A DNA stretch of 64,000 bases from positions 1 through 64,000 of the forward strand of contig JALEKG010000024.1 of NCBI GenBank assembly GCA_022769185.1, given 5' to 3'. Shown here piece after piece: positions 1 through 7,784 of this stretch. Every line of letters begins with the position of its first letter. Position 1 is the stretch's first letter. Made by a program: the position numbers and the translations under genes. The DNA comes from Dorea sp. Lineage in GTDB: Bacteria; Bacillota; Clostridia; Lachnospirales; Lachnospiraceae. A model generated the notes under the pieces. It saw only the letters and a list, made by a program, of their open reading frames with translations. It searched no databases and had not been told where the DNA came from.

Positions 1-255
1 ATGGGAGCTCTGAAATCAGCTTTCTGGTCAGACGAAGAGACCGATGGTTATTTTTACGAAAAATATCTGGAACTGATCAGACAGGATCCTTATGAATATG
101 AAGATGTAGATGTCATGTTATTTACTATTGTAGAGCTGGCAGGATCTGCAAGCTATAATTCTATTCTGTTTGAAGAGCCGCTTCCTATTGAGAAGTACAA
201 GCCCTTCTTATATCGTACCGTCCGTCTAATCATTCAAAGCCATCGCGTATCCTAG
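1..255 (+). CDS. TetR/AcrR-family regulator, C-terminal part (cut by window edge)
   Basis: The reading frame is open from base 1 to the TAG at 253-255, so the 84 visible residues are probably only the C-terminal end of a longer protein; the ATG at base 1 cannot be taken as the true start. The visible part is acidic and helical and ends in a hydrophobic helix (PFLYRTVRLIIQSH), which resembles the ligand-binding/dimerisation half of TetR-type repressors. The DNA-binding helix-turn-helix would lie outside the window. It converges on the ybjQ-like gene and shares a hairpin terminator with it. The family call is a resemblance, not a motif match, and the regulated target is unknown. Confidence 0.45.
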   Translation: MGALKSAFWSDEETDGYFYEKYLELIRQDPYEYEDVDVMLFTIVELAGSASYNSILFEEPLPIEKYKPFLYRTVRLIIQSHRVS

Positions 256-273
256 AAAAGAAGATAAAATTTC

Positions 274-322
274 AACAGGGAAATGCGGAGGTCAAGCAAT
301 TACCCCAGCGCATTTCCCTGTT
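274..322. terminator. Bidirectional hairpin between convergent genes
   Basis: Two perfect 14-base arms (274-287 and 309-322) flank a 21-base loop between the ends of the partial TetR gene and the ybjQ-like gene. Short A/T runs lie on both outer sides, so it can terminate both transcripts, although neither U-tract is long. Confidence 0.6.
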
Positions 323-334
323 AAAATTCATTCA

Positions 335-649
335 TTAATTCAAAATTTTCACTGCTGTTCCGTAAGCAATGACTTCTGCAGCCCCCTGCATCAGAGAGGA
401 AGATCCGTAACGGATATTAATCACAGCGTCCGCTCCCAGCGCTTCTGCCTCATCTACCATTCTTTTAATGGCAATCTGCCTTGACTCATTCAGCATTTCT
501 GTATAACCGGATAATTCTCCTCCAACCAAAGTCTTCATACCGGCCATAAAATCCTTTCCGATATTCTTACTCATAACAACTGTTCCTTTTACCATTCCAA
601 TCGCATCAATCTCTTTTCCTGGAATATAATCAATATTTAGAAGCTTCAT
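335..649 (-). CDS. YbjQ/UPF0145 family protein
   Basis: A 104-residue protein with the pattern of the YbjQ (UPF0145, heavy-metal-binding-like) family: an N-terminal GMVKGT strand, then a long helix and the conserved segment EAEALGADAVINIRY. Family members form small homo-oligomers, and their function is not established. The ATG at 649 is chosen over one six codons upstream because a strong Shine-Dalgarno (GGAGGAGAAT) sits just before it. That site is inside the last codons of the upstream MerR gene, which ends at 630, so the two genes overlap by 20 bases and are probably translated as a coupled pair. Confidence 0.8.
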   Translation of the reverse strand: MKLLNIDYIPGKEIDAIGMVKGTVVMSKNIGKDFMAGMKTLVGGELSGYTEMLNESRQIAIKRMVDEAEALGADAVINIRYGSSSLMQGAAEVIAYGTAVKILN

Positions 650-1280
650 ATAATTCTCCTCCTTCAATTTCTTTCATTCTCTCTCTTAAAGATAATACAA
701 CCCCGATAATAATTGCCAGTGGAATTCCTCCCATGATCAGGAACAACGGTACTGGCATAGGATCCTCCGGGATTCCCCACGTACACCATGCGAAGATACC
801 GATCAGTATCACCATCAAAACAATCATTACAATTCCTGCAATAAAGGATTTTTTCTTTCTCATGCTCTTATCCGCTTGTTTTGCATCCACAAATGATACA
901 CCTCCTTGTTCCAGCTGTTCCATTTTCTTAAGATAAACATCCGCTTCCAGCGTTATGTAATTTTCCTCATGTTCCACCATGTCATGGCACAGCTCTCTCA
1001 TTTTTTCCAGATTTTTTTCTTCTCTCTCCAATGTGATCAGATGCCGCTTCAGGCAGTCTTCCAGAGGAAGGTGCGTCTCTTCCATTCTTCGGATCTCACT
1101 GATTGGAACAGCCAGTTTCCGAAGAAGTTTGATTTTCTTCAAACTTTCTATATCCTGCTCAGAATAATCACGATAGCGATTCGTTTCATTCCGGGATGGT
1201 TTCAAAAGTCCCTGCTGTTCGTAAAAACGAATATTTTTCTTCGTGATATCTACAATCTGCTCCACCTCATTAATCTTCAC
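630..1280 (-). CDS. MerR-family regulator with two C-terminal membrane helices
   Basis: Residues 1-70 form a MerR winged-helix domain (KKNIRFYEQQGLL, NRYRDYSEQDI). Residues 70-130 are a charged coiled-coil typical of MerR dimerisation. Residues about 145-168 and 177-197 are strongly hydrophobic and form two predicted membrane segments in place of a soluble effector domain. The start is GTG at 1280, preceded by GGAGGTGAGATA. Such membrane-tethered MerR proteins are found in Firmicutes, but their signal is generally unknown. It sits directly upstream of, and overlaps, the ybjQ-like gene, suggesting the pair acts together. Confidence 0.85.
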   Translation of the reverse strand: MKINEVEQIVDITKKNIRFYEQQGLLKPSRNETNRYRDYSEQDIESLKKIKLLRKLAVPISEIRRMEETHLPLEDCLKRHLITLEREEKNLEKMRELCHDMVEHEENYITLEADVYLKKMEQLEQGGVSFVDAKQADKSMRKKKSFIAGIVMIVLMVILIGIFAWCTWGIPEDPMPVPLFLIMGGIPLAIIIGVVLSLRERMKEIEGGELYEASKY

Positions 1281-1413
1281 TATCTCACCTCCATGGCTTT
1301 ACAATACACCTTCCACAAAGGGGAAGGTCAAGTAATATCCTATATTTTTTTCAAGATGCCAAAAACCGCAGAAAATGAAACTTTTTTATTGCTCATTTCC
1401 TGCGGTTCGCTTC

Positions 1414-2559
1414 TTAACCTAACATTTCCCGGATAGAAGCTTCGGTTCCTTTCATGGACCCCTGAACCATCTCCGGTTTTCCGCCGCCTCTTCCTTCAAA
1501 GGCAGCATTTAACTTTTTACTGAGCGGACGCACATCCTCACTGCAGCTTCCGATCACATAACGGTATCCTTTTTCATCTGTTCCGGCAAATACGGCGCAG
1601 ACCTTCGCTCCACGATCCAGAAGCAGATTCATCATTTCTCTTGGAAGATTCCCCTCAAGGGAAGGATCAAATACCACAGTAATTTTCTCCTCTATCTGTA
1701 TCTCATTTGCCTGGAAAGATAACAGCTTCTGCTGAAGGGCGGCAAATTTCCATTTCAGACTTGCCTGTTCTTCTTTCAGATGTTCCACCGCTTCTGCTAC
1801 CTCATATTCCCTGGCACACAACAGCGAAGAAATTGCTTTCGTACCTTCATCCTTCTTCTCATAATCACGAAGCGCACGTCTTCCACATAACATAGTAATC
1901 CGCTCTCCGCCTTTATAATTCATCATGTTAACCAGCTTGATCATGCCAATCTCACCAGTCTTCTTCACATGTGGCGCACAGCAGGCACATACGTCATACC
2001 CAGGAACCACCACAATACGAACCTGTCCTTCAATCTCTATCTTGCTTCGGTACTCCATATCCGAAAGTTCTTCCTTTGAGGGATACAGTACCTGAACTTC
2101 CAGGTCCTGATAAACCGCCTCATTGGCCTCTCTTTCGATTTCTTTTAACTGCTCTTTCGTAATCGGACCGTTAAAATCCATCGTACAGTAATCACTTCCC
2201 AGATGGAATCCCACATTCTGATAGCCGAATCTCTCATGTACCAGCCCGGATACAATATGCTCTCCGGTATGCTGCTGCATTTTTTCAAAACGCTCATCCC
2301 AATGAATCAGTCCGGTCACTGTGCTTCCGACTTTAAGAGGCGCATTCGCAGTGTGATAGATCACACCATCCTTTTCATGTACATCCGTAATTTCCGCATT
2401 ACCAAGCTTCCCGGTATCTGCATACTGTCCTCCGCCTTCCGGGAAAAAAGCGGTCTGATCCAGCTCGATCAGATAATGACCTTTCTGAGGTTCACAGGAT
2501 ACTACCGTTGCCTGAAATTCTTTCATATGGCTGTCCCGATAAAATAATTTTTCAGTCAT
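1414..2559 (-). CDS. AlaX-type alanyl-tRNA editing protein with DHHA1 domain
   Basis: A 381-residue stand-alone editing factor that hydrolyses mischarged tRNA(Ala) (Ser or Gly attached). The zinc-binding editing motifs are present: HTGEH near residues 97-101 and the Cys-x3-His at about 193-197 (CCAPH). After a coiled middle, the C-terminal part ends in a glycine-rich DHHA1-like motif (GRGGGKPEMVQGS). This layout matches the long AlaX-L class. The start MTEKLFY (2559) is preferred over an ATG 14 codons upstream that would lie inside argS. Only seven bases separate it from the argS stop, so it is probably co-transcribed with argS. Confidence 0.88.
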   Translation of the reverse strand: MTEKLFYRDSHMKEFQATVVSCEPQKGHYLIELDQTAFFPEGGGQYADTGKLGNAEITDVHEKDGVIYHTANAPLKVGSTVTGLIHWDERFEKMQQHTGEHIVSGLVHERFGYQNVGFHLGSDYCTMDFNGPITKEQLKEIEREANEAVYQDLEVQVLYPSKEELSDMEYRSKIEIEGQVRIVVVPGYDVCACCAPHVKKTGEIGMIKLVNMMNYKGGERITMLCGRRALRDYEKKDEGTKAISSLLCAREYEVAEAVEHLKEEQASLKWKFAALQQKLLSFQANEIQIEEKITVVFDPSLEGNLPREMMNLLLDRGAKVCAVFAGTDEKGYRYVIGSCSEDVRPLSKKLNAAFEGRGGGKPEMVQGSMKGTEASIREMLG

Positions 2560-2566
2560 ATTGTTC

Positions 2567-4333
2567 TTACATCCTCTCTGGCGCTTCAAATCCAAGTACA
2601 TCGATACAAGATTCCAGTACTTCTTTTGTCACCTTCAGAAGAGCAATATAACTCTTCTGCTTTGTCTCATCTTCTTCTGCAAGAATCTTCGTCTCATGGT
2701 AGAAGCGATTAAATGCATTTGCAAGATCATAAATGTAAGCACAGATCTTGTGTGGTGCCAGCTCTTCAAATGCATTTTCCATTACTTCATTGTACTTCAC
2801 TGCCTCCAGCATCAGAGCCTTCTCACTCTCACTCTGGGCACCGGCAACCGGAAGTCCTTCCAGAGAATGTCCGGCTGCCTGATATTTATTCAATATAGAT
2901 TTAATACGAACAATCGTATACAAAATATACGGACCTGTATTTCCCTCAAAAGAAGTAAAGCGGTCTACATCAAAAACATAATCCTTGGATGCCTGATTGG
3001 ACAGATCTCCGTATTTGATTGCTGCCATTCCAACGATCCTTGCCGTTTCTTTCGCCTCTGCTTCTTCTACCGTACGGTTCTCATCGATCTTACGGTACAT
3101 TTCTTCATTGATCTCTGCGATCAGGTTTTCCAGACGCATTACGCCGCCTTCTCTGGTCTTAAACGGTTTTCCATCTTTTCCGTTCATCGTACCAAAGCCC
3201 AGGAATTTAAGATTCGTCTTTTCTGAAACGATTCCTGTCTTTTTCGCTGCACGGAATACCTGTACAAAATGCAGCTCCTGGCGCTTATCAACCACATAGA
3301 TCACACGGTCCGGGTGGAAATCTTCTTCTCTTTGTACCAACGTTGCCAGATCTGTCGTACCATACAGAGATGCCCCGTCAGACTTCTGGATCATACAAGG
3401 TGGAATCTCTTTTGTATCTGTCTCTTCCTGCACATCAATAACTAAGGCTCCCTGATCCACATGTGCATAACCATCCTGCTTCAGACGCTCGATCATATCC
3501 GGAATATAAGCCTGCGCATCCGACTCTCCCTTCCACAGGTCAAAATCCACATTCAGATTCGCATAATTCTTCTTAAGATCACTCACTGATACATTCATAA
3601 TATGATTCCAGATTGCGGTATATCCTTTATGACCATTTTGTAACAGATAGGTCGCATGCAGAGCATTTTCTCTGTATGCCTCATCCTCTTTTGCTTTTGC
3701 GCTCGCCGTCGGATAGATCTCTTCCAGTTCCCCAATCGTAAATGGTGCTTCTGACGGACATTCGCCCTCAAACGCATCATCGAAATATGGCAGTTCCGGT
3801 TTACGCTCTTTTAACTCTGTAATAATCAGTCCCATCTGATATCCCCAGTCTCCCAGGTGAATATCTCCAAGCACTTTATGTCCCATCTTCCTGGAGATCC
3901 GTTTCACACTCTCACCGATAATCGCAGAGCGAAGATGTCCGACATGCAGTGGCTTTGCTACATTCGGTCCGCCGTAATCTACAATGATCATTTCCGGATT
4001 CTTTGTCTTCTCCAGTCCCAGATCTTCTGACGCTTCCATCTGATTCAGATACTCTGCCACATATTCTTCTTTTAACTTCATATTAATAAATCCCGGTTTC
4101 ACAGTGCTTACCTCAGACAGACATCTGCTGTCCTTTAACAAAGCCACCACATCCTCCGCGATCATAATCGGTGCTTTTCTGTAAGACTTTGCTCCTGCCA
4201 TTGCGCCATTACACTGATATTCACACAGATCCGGGCGGTTCGATAATGTAACTTTCGCATATGCTTTGTCATATCCTGCTTTTTCAAATGCCTCTGCAAG
4301 TTCTTCTGCAATAAGGTCGATTATTTTCTTCAT
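2567..4333 (-). CDS. argS: Arginyl-tRNA synthetase
   Basis: This 588-residue class I synthetase charges tRNA(Arg) with arginine. It has the N-terminal Add1-like domain, the HIGH-type motif HVGHLR at about residues 130-135, and the loosely conserved KMSK-region loop near 383-395 (NGKDGKPFKTREGG). A C-terminal helical anticodon-binding domain starts around TGPYILYTIVRIKSIL. The ATG at 4333 has a good Shine-Dalgarno (GGAGGGAATTAC); an upstream in-frame ATG lacks one. It is followed at once by the AlaX gene. Length is normal for the short clostridial ArgRS. Confidence 0.96.
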   Translation of the reverse strand: MKKIIDLIAEELAEAFEKAGYDKAYAKVTLSNRPDLCEYQCNGAMAGAKSYRKAPIMIAEDVVALLKDSRCLSEVSTVKPGFINMKLKEEYVAEYLNQMEASEDLGLEKTKNPEMIIVDYGGPNVAKPLHVGHLRSAIIGESVKRISRKMGHKVLGDIHLGDWGYQMGLIITELKERKPELPYFDDAFEGECPSEAPFTIGELEEIYPTASAKAKEDEAYRENALHATYLLQNGHKGYTAIWNHIMNVSVSDLKKNYANLNVDFDLWKGESDAQAYIPDMIERLKQDGYAHVDQGALVIDVQEETDTKEIPPCMIQKSDGASLYGTTDLATLVQREEDFHPDRVIYVVDKRQELHFVQVFRAAKKTGIVSEKTNLKFLGFGTMNGKDGKPFKTREGGVMRLENLIAEINEEMYRKIDENRTVEEAEAKETARIVGMAAIKYGDLSNQASKDYVFDVDRFTSFEGNTGPYILYTIVRIKSILNKYQAAGHSLEGLPVAGAQSESEKALMLEAVKYNEVMENAFEELAPHKICAYIYDLANAFNRFYHETKILAEEDETKQKSYIALLKVTKEVLESCIDVLGFEAPERM

Positions 4334-4419
4334 GTAATTCCCTCCATTCATCTTAGTTATTCTAACACAAGGATTCCGGGGCAACAACTATATCTTAAAA
4401 CAAATATTGCAAAAAACGG

Positions 4420-4452
4420 TATAATATGGTATATTTTTAGTAACAATTACTA
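4420..4452 (+). promoter_or_regulatory. -10 box and 15-base palindrome upstream of the flavoredoxin gene
   Basis: A TATAAT sits at 4420-4425. Just downstream, at 4438-4452, is the perfect palindrome TAGTAACAATTACTA (6-base arms, 3-base centre), placed where a repressor would block the start of transcription. No convincing -35 box is visible. The operator reading is inference; the cognate regulator is unknown. Confidence 0.4.
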
Positions 4453-4478
4453 TTATCAACCTAATAAGGAGGATTCTT

Positions 4479-5129
4479 ATGAATACAAAGGCATTCCGAA
4501 GCTTATCATACGGCGTTTATGTAATCTCATCCCTGGACAATGGCCGCTGTACTGGCTGTATTGCCAACAGTGTAATGCAGATCACTTCTTCTCCTGCTAC
4601 AATCGCAGTGAGTATGAATCATGATAACTTCACAAATTCCTGCATCTCAGAAAGCGGTCTGTTCTCCGTATCTATCTTAGCTGAAAATTCCGATCCCGGT
4701 CTGATCGGACGTTTCGGATTCCAGTCTGGAAAAGATACATTTAAATTTGCAGGTGTAGATTTCAAGCTTACAGAAAGCGGCCTGCCGGTTGTCAATGACG
4801 CCTGTGGCTATATCTGCTGCAAAGTCATCGATAAGATGGAGACCAGCACCCACACCGTATTTCTCGGGGAAGTAATCGATGCGGATGTTCTGAAAAATGA
4901 ACCTGCCATGACTTATGCTTACTATCATAATGTTGTTAAAGGAAAAAGCCCGAAAAATGCTCCTTCCTATCTCCCGGAAGAAGACGATTCCAAAGCTTCC
5001 GCAGAGAAAAAATGGGTCTGCGGTATCTGTGGATATGTCTATGACGGAGACGTTCCATTTGAGGAGCTTCCGGATACTTACGTATGTCCAATCTGCAAAC
5101 AAAGCAAAGACAAATTTAAAGAACAATAA
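4479..5129 (+). CDS. Flavin reductase (flavoredoxin) fused to rubredoxin
   Basis: Residues 1 to about 160 form a split-barrel FMN-binding flavin reductase domain. Residues 178-216 are a complete rubredoxin with the two iron-binding Cys pairs CGIC (182/185) and CPIC (204/207). This is the domain order of the high-molecular-weight rubredoxin (Hrb) of acetogens, which passes electrons from NAD(P)H to partners such as flavodiiron proteins in oxygen or nitric-oxide detoxification. The start has a clear AAGGAGG. The gene is monocistronic between argS (divergent) and a bidirectional terminator. No flavodiiron protein gene is nearby, so the electron acceptor is unknown. Confidence 0.88.
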   Translation: MNTKAFRSLSYGVYVISSLDNGRCTGCIANSVMQITSSPATIAVSMNHDNFTNSCISESGLFSVSILAENSDPGLIGRFGFQSGKDTFKFAGVDFKLTESGLPVVNDACGYICCKVIDKMETSTHTVFLGEVIDADVLKNEPAMTYAYYHNVVKGKSPKNAPSYLPEEDDSKASAEKKWVCGICGYVYDGDVPFEELPDTYVCPICKQSKDKFKEQ

Positions 5130-5135
5130 TTCTAC

Positions 5136-5166
5136 AAAAAAAAGAGCCAGAAATGGCTCTTTTTTA
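5136..5166. terminator. Bidirectional rho-independent terminator
   Basis: The stem GAGCCA-GAAA-TGGCTC is flanked by a run of A on one side and T on the other, so it can end both the flavoredoxin transcript and the convergent unknown gene. Confidence 0.85.
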
Positions 5167-5808
5167 TCAGCTTCCGGTGGAATCTTCATATGCCTCCTTC
5201 AGATCATTCAACGCTTCCTGCAAAAGTGCATCCGACTGTACAGCCTCATGATATGCTTCCTGCGTCTCACTGATCAGTGCCTGTACATCTTCATGCTGTA
5301 CAATCATCTGGATAAAAGATGAAACGTCCTCATCTGCCACTTTCGCACTCACATGATATTCTCCCTGTTCATCCTTTGTCACATATACCGTCCCCATTCC
5401 CGGCACTTCCGTATAAATATCTTTTATCTTCATATCATATCTGACAAACGCCACATATGTATCTTCGTATTTTCCAAGCTTTGTATAAACCCTTATATTG
5501 TGGTACGCTTCAATAAATTCACTCTTATCTCTCAGTGATTCATAATACCCCTCCACAGCATCCGTCACATCCGGTTCAGACTCTATTTCCAACGGATTTG
5601 ACTCCATGCTTTCGCATCCGGGATTTTCCCTTCGTTTTTCCTGCTGTAGTTCTTTCTCGCTTATCTTCTGTGCTTTTTCTTCTCTTGCTTCTGTAAGGCC
5701 GAATCCGGCAGCTCCTACCAGCAACACCAGCAAAAACAGAACTAAAATGATTCCAGTTCTTTTCCGGCTTTTACTTCTGGCGGATGCGTCCCTTTTTCTT
5801 TCTTCCAT
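5167..5808 (-). CDS. Membrane-anchored protein of unknown function
   Basis: A 213-residue protein not recognised by name. It has a short basic N-terminus, one membrane helix at about residues 18-39 (TGIILVLFLLVLLVGAAG), a charged linker rich in Glu/Lys, and an acidic extracytoplasmic domain of about 130 residues (DAVEGYYESLRDKSEFIEAY onward). The outer part has alternating strands and helices resembling NTF2-like or DUF4878-type domains, but that is only an impression. The ATG at 5808 is preceded by GGAGGTAGTC; upstream in-frame starts lack such a site and run into a hairpin. It lies just downstream of tRNA-Arg on the same strand. Confidence 0.65.
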   Translation of the reverse strand: MEERKRDASARSKSRKRTGIILVLFLLVLLVGAAGFGLTEAREEKAQKISEKELQQEKRRENPGCESMESNPLEIESEPDVTDAVEGYYESLRDKSEFIEAYHNIRVYTKLGKYEDTYVAFVRYDMKIKDIYTEVPGMGTVYVTKDEQGEYHVSAKVADEDVSSFIQMIVQHEDVQALISETQEAYHEAVQSDALLQEALNDLKEAYEDSTGS

Positions 5809-5859
5809 AAGACTACCTCCATAGAAAAGCACTAATAAAGTATCTTCGCACAAAGCACA

Positions 5860-5904
5860 TTTTATATAATGGGAGATTCTATCCGAATCTCCCATTATAT
5901 AAAA
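5860..5904. repeat. 20-base perfect hairpin downstream of tRNA-Arg
   Basis: Arms 5860-5879 and 5885-5904 are exact reverse complements with a 5-base loop. It begins four bases beyond the 3' end of the minus-strand tRNA and is probably its processing/termination signal. No U-run follows on the minus strand, however, so it is not a textbook terminator. Each arm also contains a TATAAT-like string. Confidence 0.75.
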
Positions 5905-5908
5905 AGTA

Positions 5909-5980
5909 CACACCCGGGCGGATTCGAACCGCCGCTCCCGCCTCCGGAGGGCGGTGCTCTATCCCCTGAGCTACGGGTGC
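5909..5980 (-). tRNA. tRNA-Arg (anticodon CCG)
   Basis: Cloverleaf readable on the minus strand. The acceptor stem GCACCCG pairs with CGGGTGT (one G-U pair), the anticodon loop is CTCCGGA giving anticodon CCG, and the T-arm is GGCGG-TTCGAAT-CCGCC. The discriminator is G, and no CCA is encoded. It reads the rare Arg codon CGG. Confidence 0.95.
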
Positions 5981-6036
5981 ACATATAGCTTCCTTATGAA
6001 ATTACCTTTGTAATATTAACACATTTATCAGATAAA

Positions 6037-6076
6037 GTAAAGGAAATGATTTCGACATTTCTCACATTTCCTTTAC
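6037..6076 (-). terminator. Hairpin terminator after the DUF5688 gene
   Basis: Perfect 12-base arms (6037-6048 and 6065-6076) lie just past the end of the DUF5688 gene, followed on the minus strand by a short U-rich run. Confidence 0.55.
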
Positions 6077-6095
6077 CTTTTTCTAAAAAAGAAGA

Positions 6096-6971
6096 TTAAA
6101 GGACAAGTTTTTCCTGCTTCCGGTCATAATAATAAGCATGATCCGAAAGCACTTCTTCTGCTTCTACCTGGGTACGATTAATCTCTGCTACCATCTCAGA
6201 TAATTCTTCTTTAGACGGTGCTTCACTTTCAGCGATAATGATCATCTCATGAACACTACTCGGAAGAACGTAAAAATTTTCTCCCAGACGTTCTCCGATT
6301 TTTTTCAATCTCCCTTCATAGAGAATTGCTGCTGCGCCGAAACTACGATTCTCATTGCTTAAAATATACATAATATCTTTTCCGCCAGTTTCTTTCCGTC
6401 CGGTCAGTTCCTCAATCACTGCACGCATTGTCTGAAATTCATCCGGCAGAAGAATCTCTGTATTCCTTCTGGCATAACGATAGATTTCTTCTTTCGTTGT
6501 ATTCCACATGCGCAGATGTTCATTCCGGATCATCATAGACGCCATTCCATAATGATTGATCTCAAGAAGCACATAAAACACCACTGCCAGATCAAGATAT
6601 TCCATATATGGTACCTCCCTCAGCAATTCTGCATTTGCCTCCTGATTCACCAGCCGATAGATGATCTTTCCCCGTACATGAGGATAATCTTCCAGATTAT
6701 CTCCTTCCCAGGATCGCTCAAAGCGTACTTCCCCATATAGTCTTAAGATATCCCCGACAATCATCTCAATAGAACTTCCCTGTTCAAATTGCTGATAGTA
6801 CTCCTCCAGATAAATTGTAGGCGAAATGTTAATTCCCTGTTCAACCATTGTAATTCCACATCTTTTTATCCCGTTGTTTTTTACATTGGTATGAATATAG
6901 ACCGAAACATTATCTCTCACCTCCTTCTTTACTGTTTTCTCTACTGCCTGGACAAACTGATTATAATTCAT
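6096..6971 (-). CDS. DUF5688 family protein
   Basis: A soluble 291-residue protein with the features of the DUF5688 family found mainly in gut Clostridia: an N-terminal helix (NYNQFVQAVEKTVKKEV), a conserved stretch around GITMVEQGINISPTIYLEEYY, and a C-terminal half with VLSNENRSFGAAAILYEG. No catalytic motif, signal peptide or membrane helix is visible. The ATG at 6971 has GGAGAATT directly before it; earlier in-frame starts do not. It is flanked by its own hairpin terminator and by the efp terminator, so it is probably transcribed alone. Function is unknown; some genomes carry many DUF5688 copies, which would fit a variable accessory role. Confidence 0.75.
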   Translation of the reverse strand: MNYNQFVQAVEKTVKKEVRDNVSVYIHTNVKNNGIKRCGITMVEQGINISPTIYLEEYYQQFEQGSSIEMIVGDILRLYGEVRFERSWEGDNLEDYPHVRGKIIYRLVNQEANAELLREVPYMEYLDLAVVFYVLLEINHYGMASMMIRNEHLRMWNTTKEEIYRYARRNTEILLPDEFQTMRAVIEELTGRKETGGKDIMYILSNENRSFGAAAILYEGRLKKIGERLGENFYVLPSSVHEMIIIAESEAPSKEELSEMVAEINRTQVEAEEVLSDHAYYYDRKQEKLVL

Positions 6972-7074
6972 AATTCTCCTTCCCGAGCAGCAATTCAAGA
7001 TCATTTGTGGAAATGTGGCAGAATCTGCCATTGAAAAATAAAAATATGATTTGAAATATTATGGTAGCTCAATT

Positions 7075-7110
7075 ATAAAAAAGCCCTGCAAAAAATGCAA
7101 GGCTTTTTTA
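7075..7110 (-). terminator. Rho-independent terminator of efp
   Basis: The stem AAGCC-(C)TGCA / TGCAA-GGCTT is flanked by runs of six or more A and T, which end the minus-strand efp transcript. Confidence 0.85.
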
Positions 7111-7136
7111 TCTATTTTAACAAACTATAATCCACA

Positions 7137-7691
7137 TTATGCTCTTGACAGATAAGCTCCGGTGCGGGTATCAATCTTAATCTTCTCGCCCTGATCTACG
7201 AACAGAGGAACATTTACCTTTGCTCCAGTCTCAACGATTGCCGGCTTTGTAGCACCTGTAGCGGTGTTACCCTTTACGCCAGGCTCTGTCTCTGTAACAA
7301 TCAGTTCCACACTAAGTGGAGGCTCGATTGCAAATACACTGCCCTGATAAGAAGCAACAGTTACATTCTCATTCTCTTTTACAAACTTCAGGGAATCTCC
7401 GACTGTCTCCTCTCCAACCGGGATCTGATCATAAGTATCATTGTCCATGAAATAATACAGCGTTCCGTCATTATAAAGATACTGCATGTTCTTTCTGTCA
7501 ATACGCGCAGTTGTGATCTGCTCGTCCGGATTGAAAGTTCTTTCAATCACACCGCCCTTAATGATATCTCTCATCTTAACGCGGACAAAAGCTGCACCTT
7601 TCCCTGGCTTAACATGCTGGAAATCAATAACCTGGTATACATTCCCTTCGATTTCTACTGTGATGTTTGTCTTCCATTCAAACTTTGCCAT
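7137..7691 (-). CDS. efp: Translation elongation factor P
   Basis: This 184-residue, three-domain protein binds the ribosome between the P and E sites and relieves stalling at polyproline stretches. The functional loop [12 protein letters not shown] with its modifiable Lys, the central [15 protein letters not shown], and the C-terminal TRTGAYLSR signature are all present. The N-terminus is unusual: [16 protein letters not shown] replaces the common start that contains SAGDFRNG. The start is secure because AAGGAGG lies at the right distance and no in-frame upstream extension carries the missing motif. It is monocistronic, ending in a strong terminator. Confidence 0.93.
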   Translation of the reverse strand: MAKFEWKTNITVEIEGNVYQVIDFQHVKPGKGAAFVRVKMRDIIKGGVIERTFNPDEQITTARIDRKNMQYLYNDGTLYYFMDNDTYDQIPVGEETVGDSLKFVKENENVTVASYQGSVFAIEPPLSVELIVTETEPGVKGNTATGATKPAIVETGAKVNVPLFVDQGEKIKIDTRTGAYLSRA

Positions 7692-7784
7692 TAGTATAAT
7701 CCTCCTTAGTCGTGCCCGAATAGCACTTAACGTTCTATCACTCTATTCATTCTATAATAGTTTACGCCTTTTTTCAACCTTTTT

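Noticed and set aside
906..1436. 176-codon plus-strand frame opposite the MerR gene
   Set aside because: Phe/Leu-rich antisense shadow; no ribosome site, runs past the gene's promoter.
2561..3226. 221-codon plus-strand frame opposite argS
   Set aside because: Antisense shadow of argS; no start signal and no family match.
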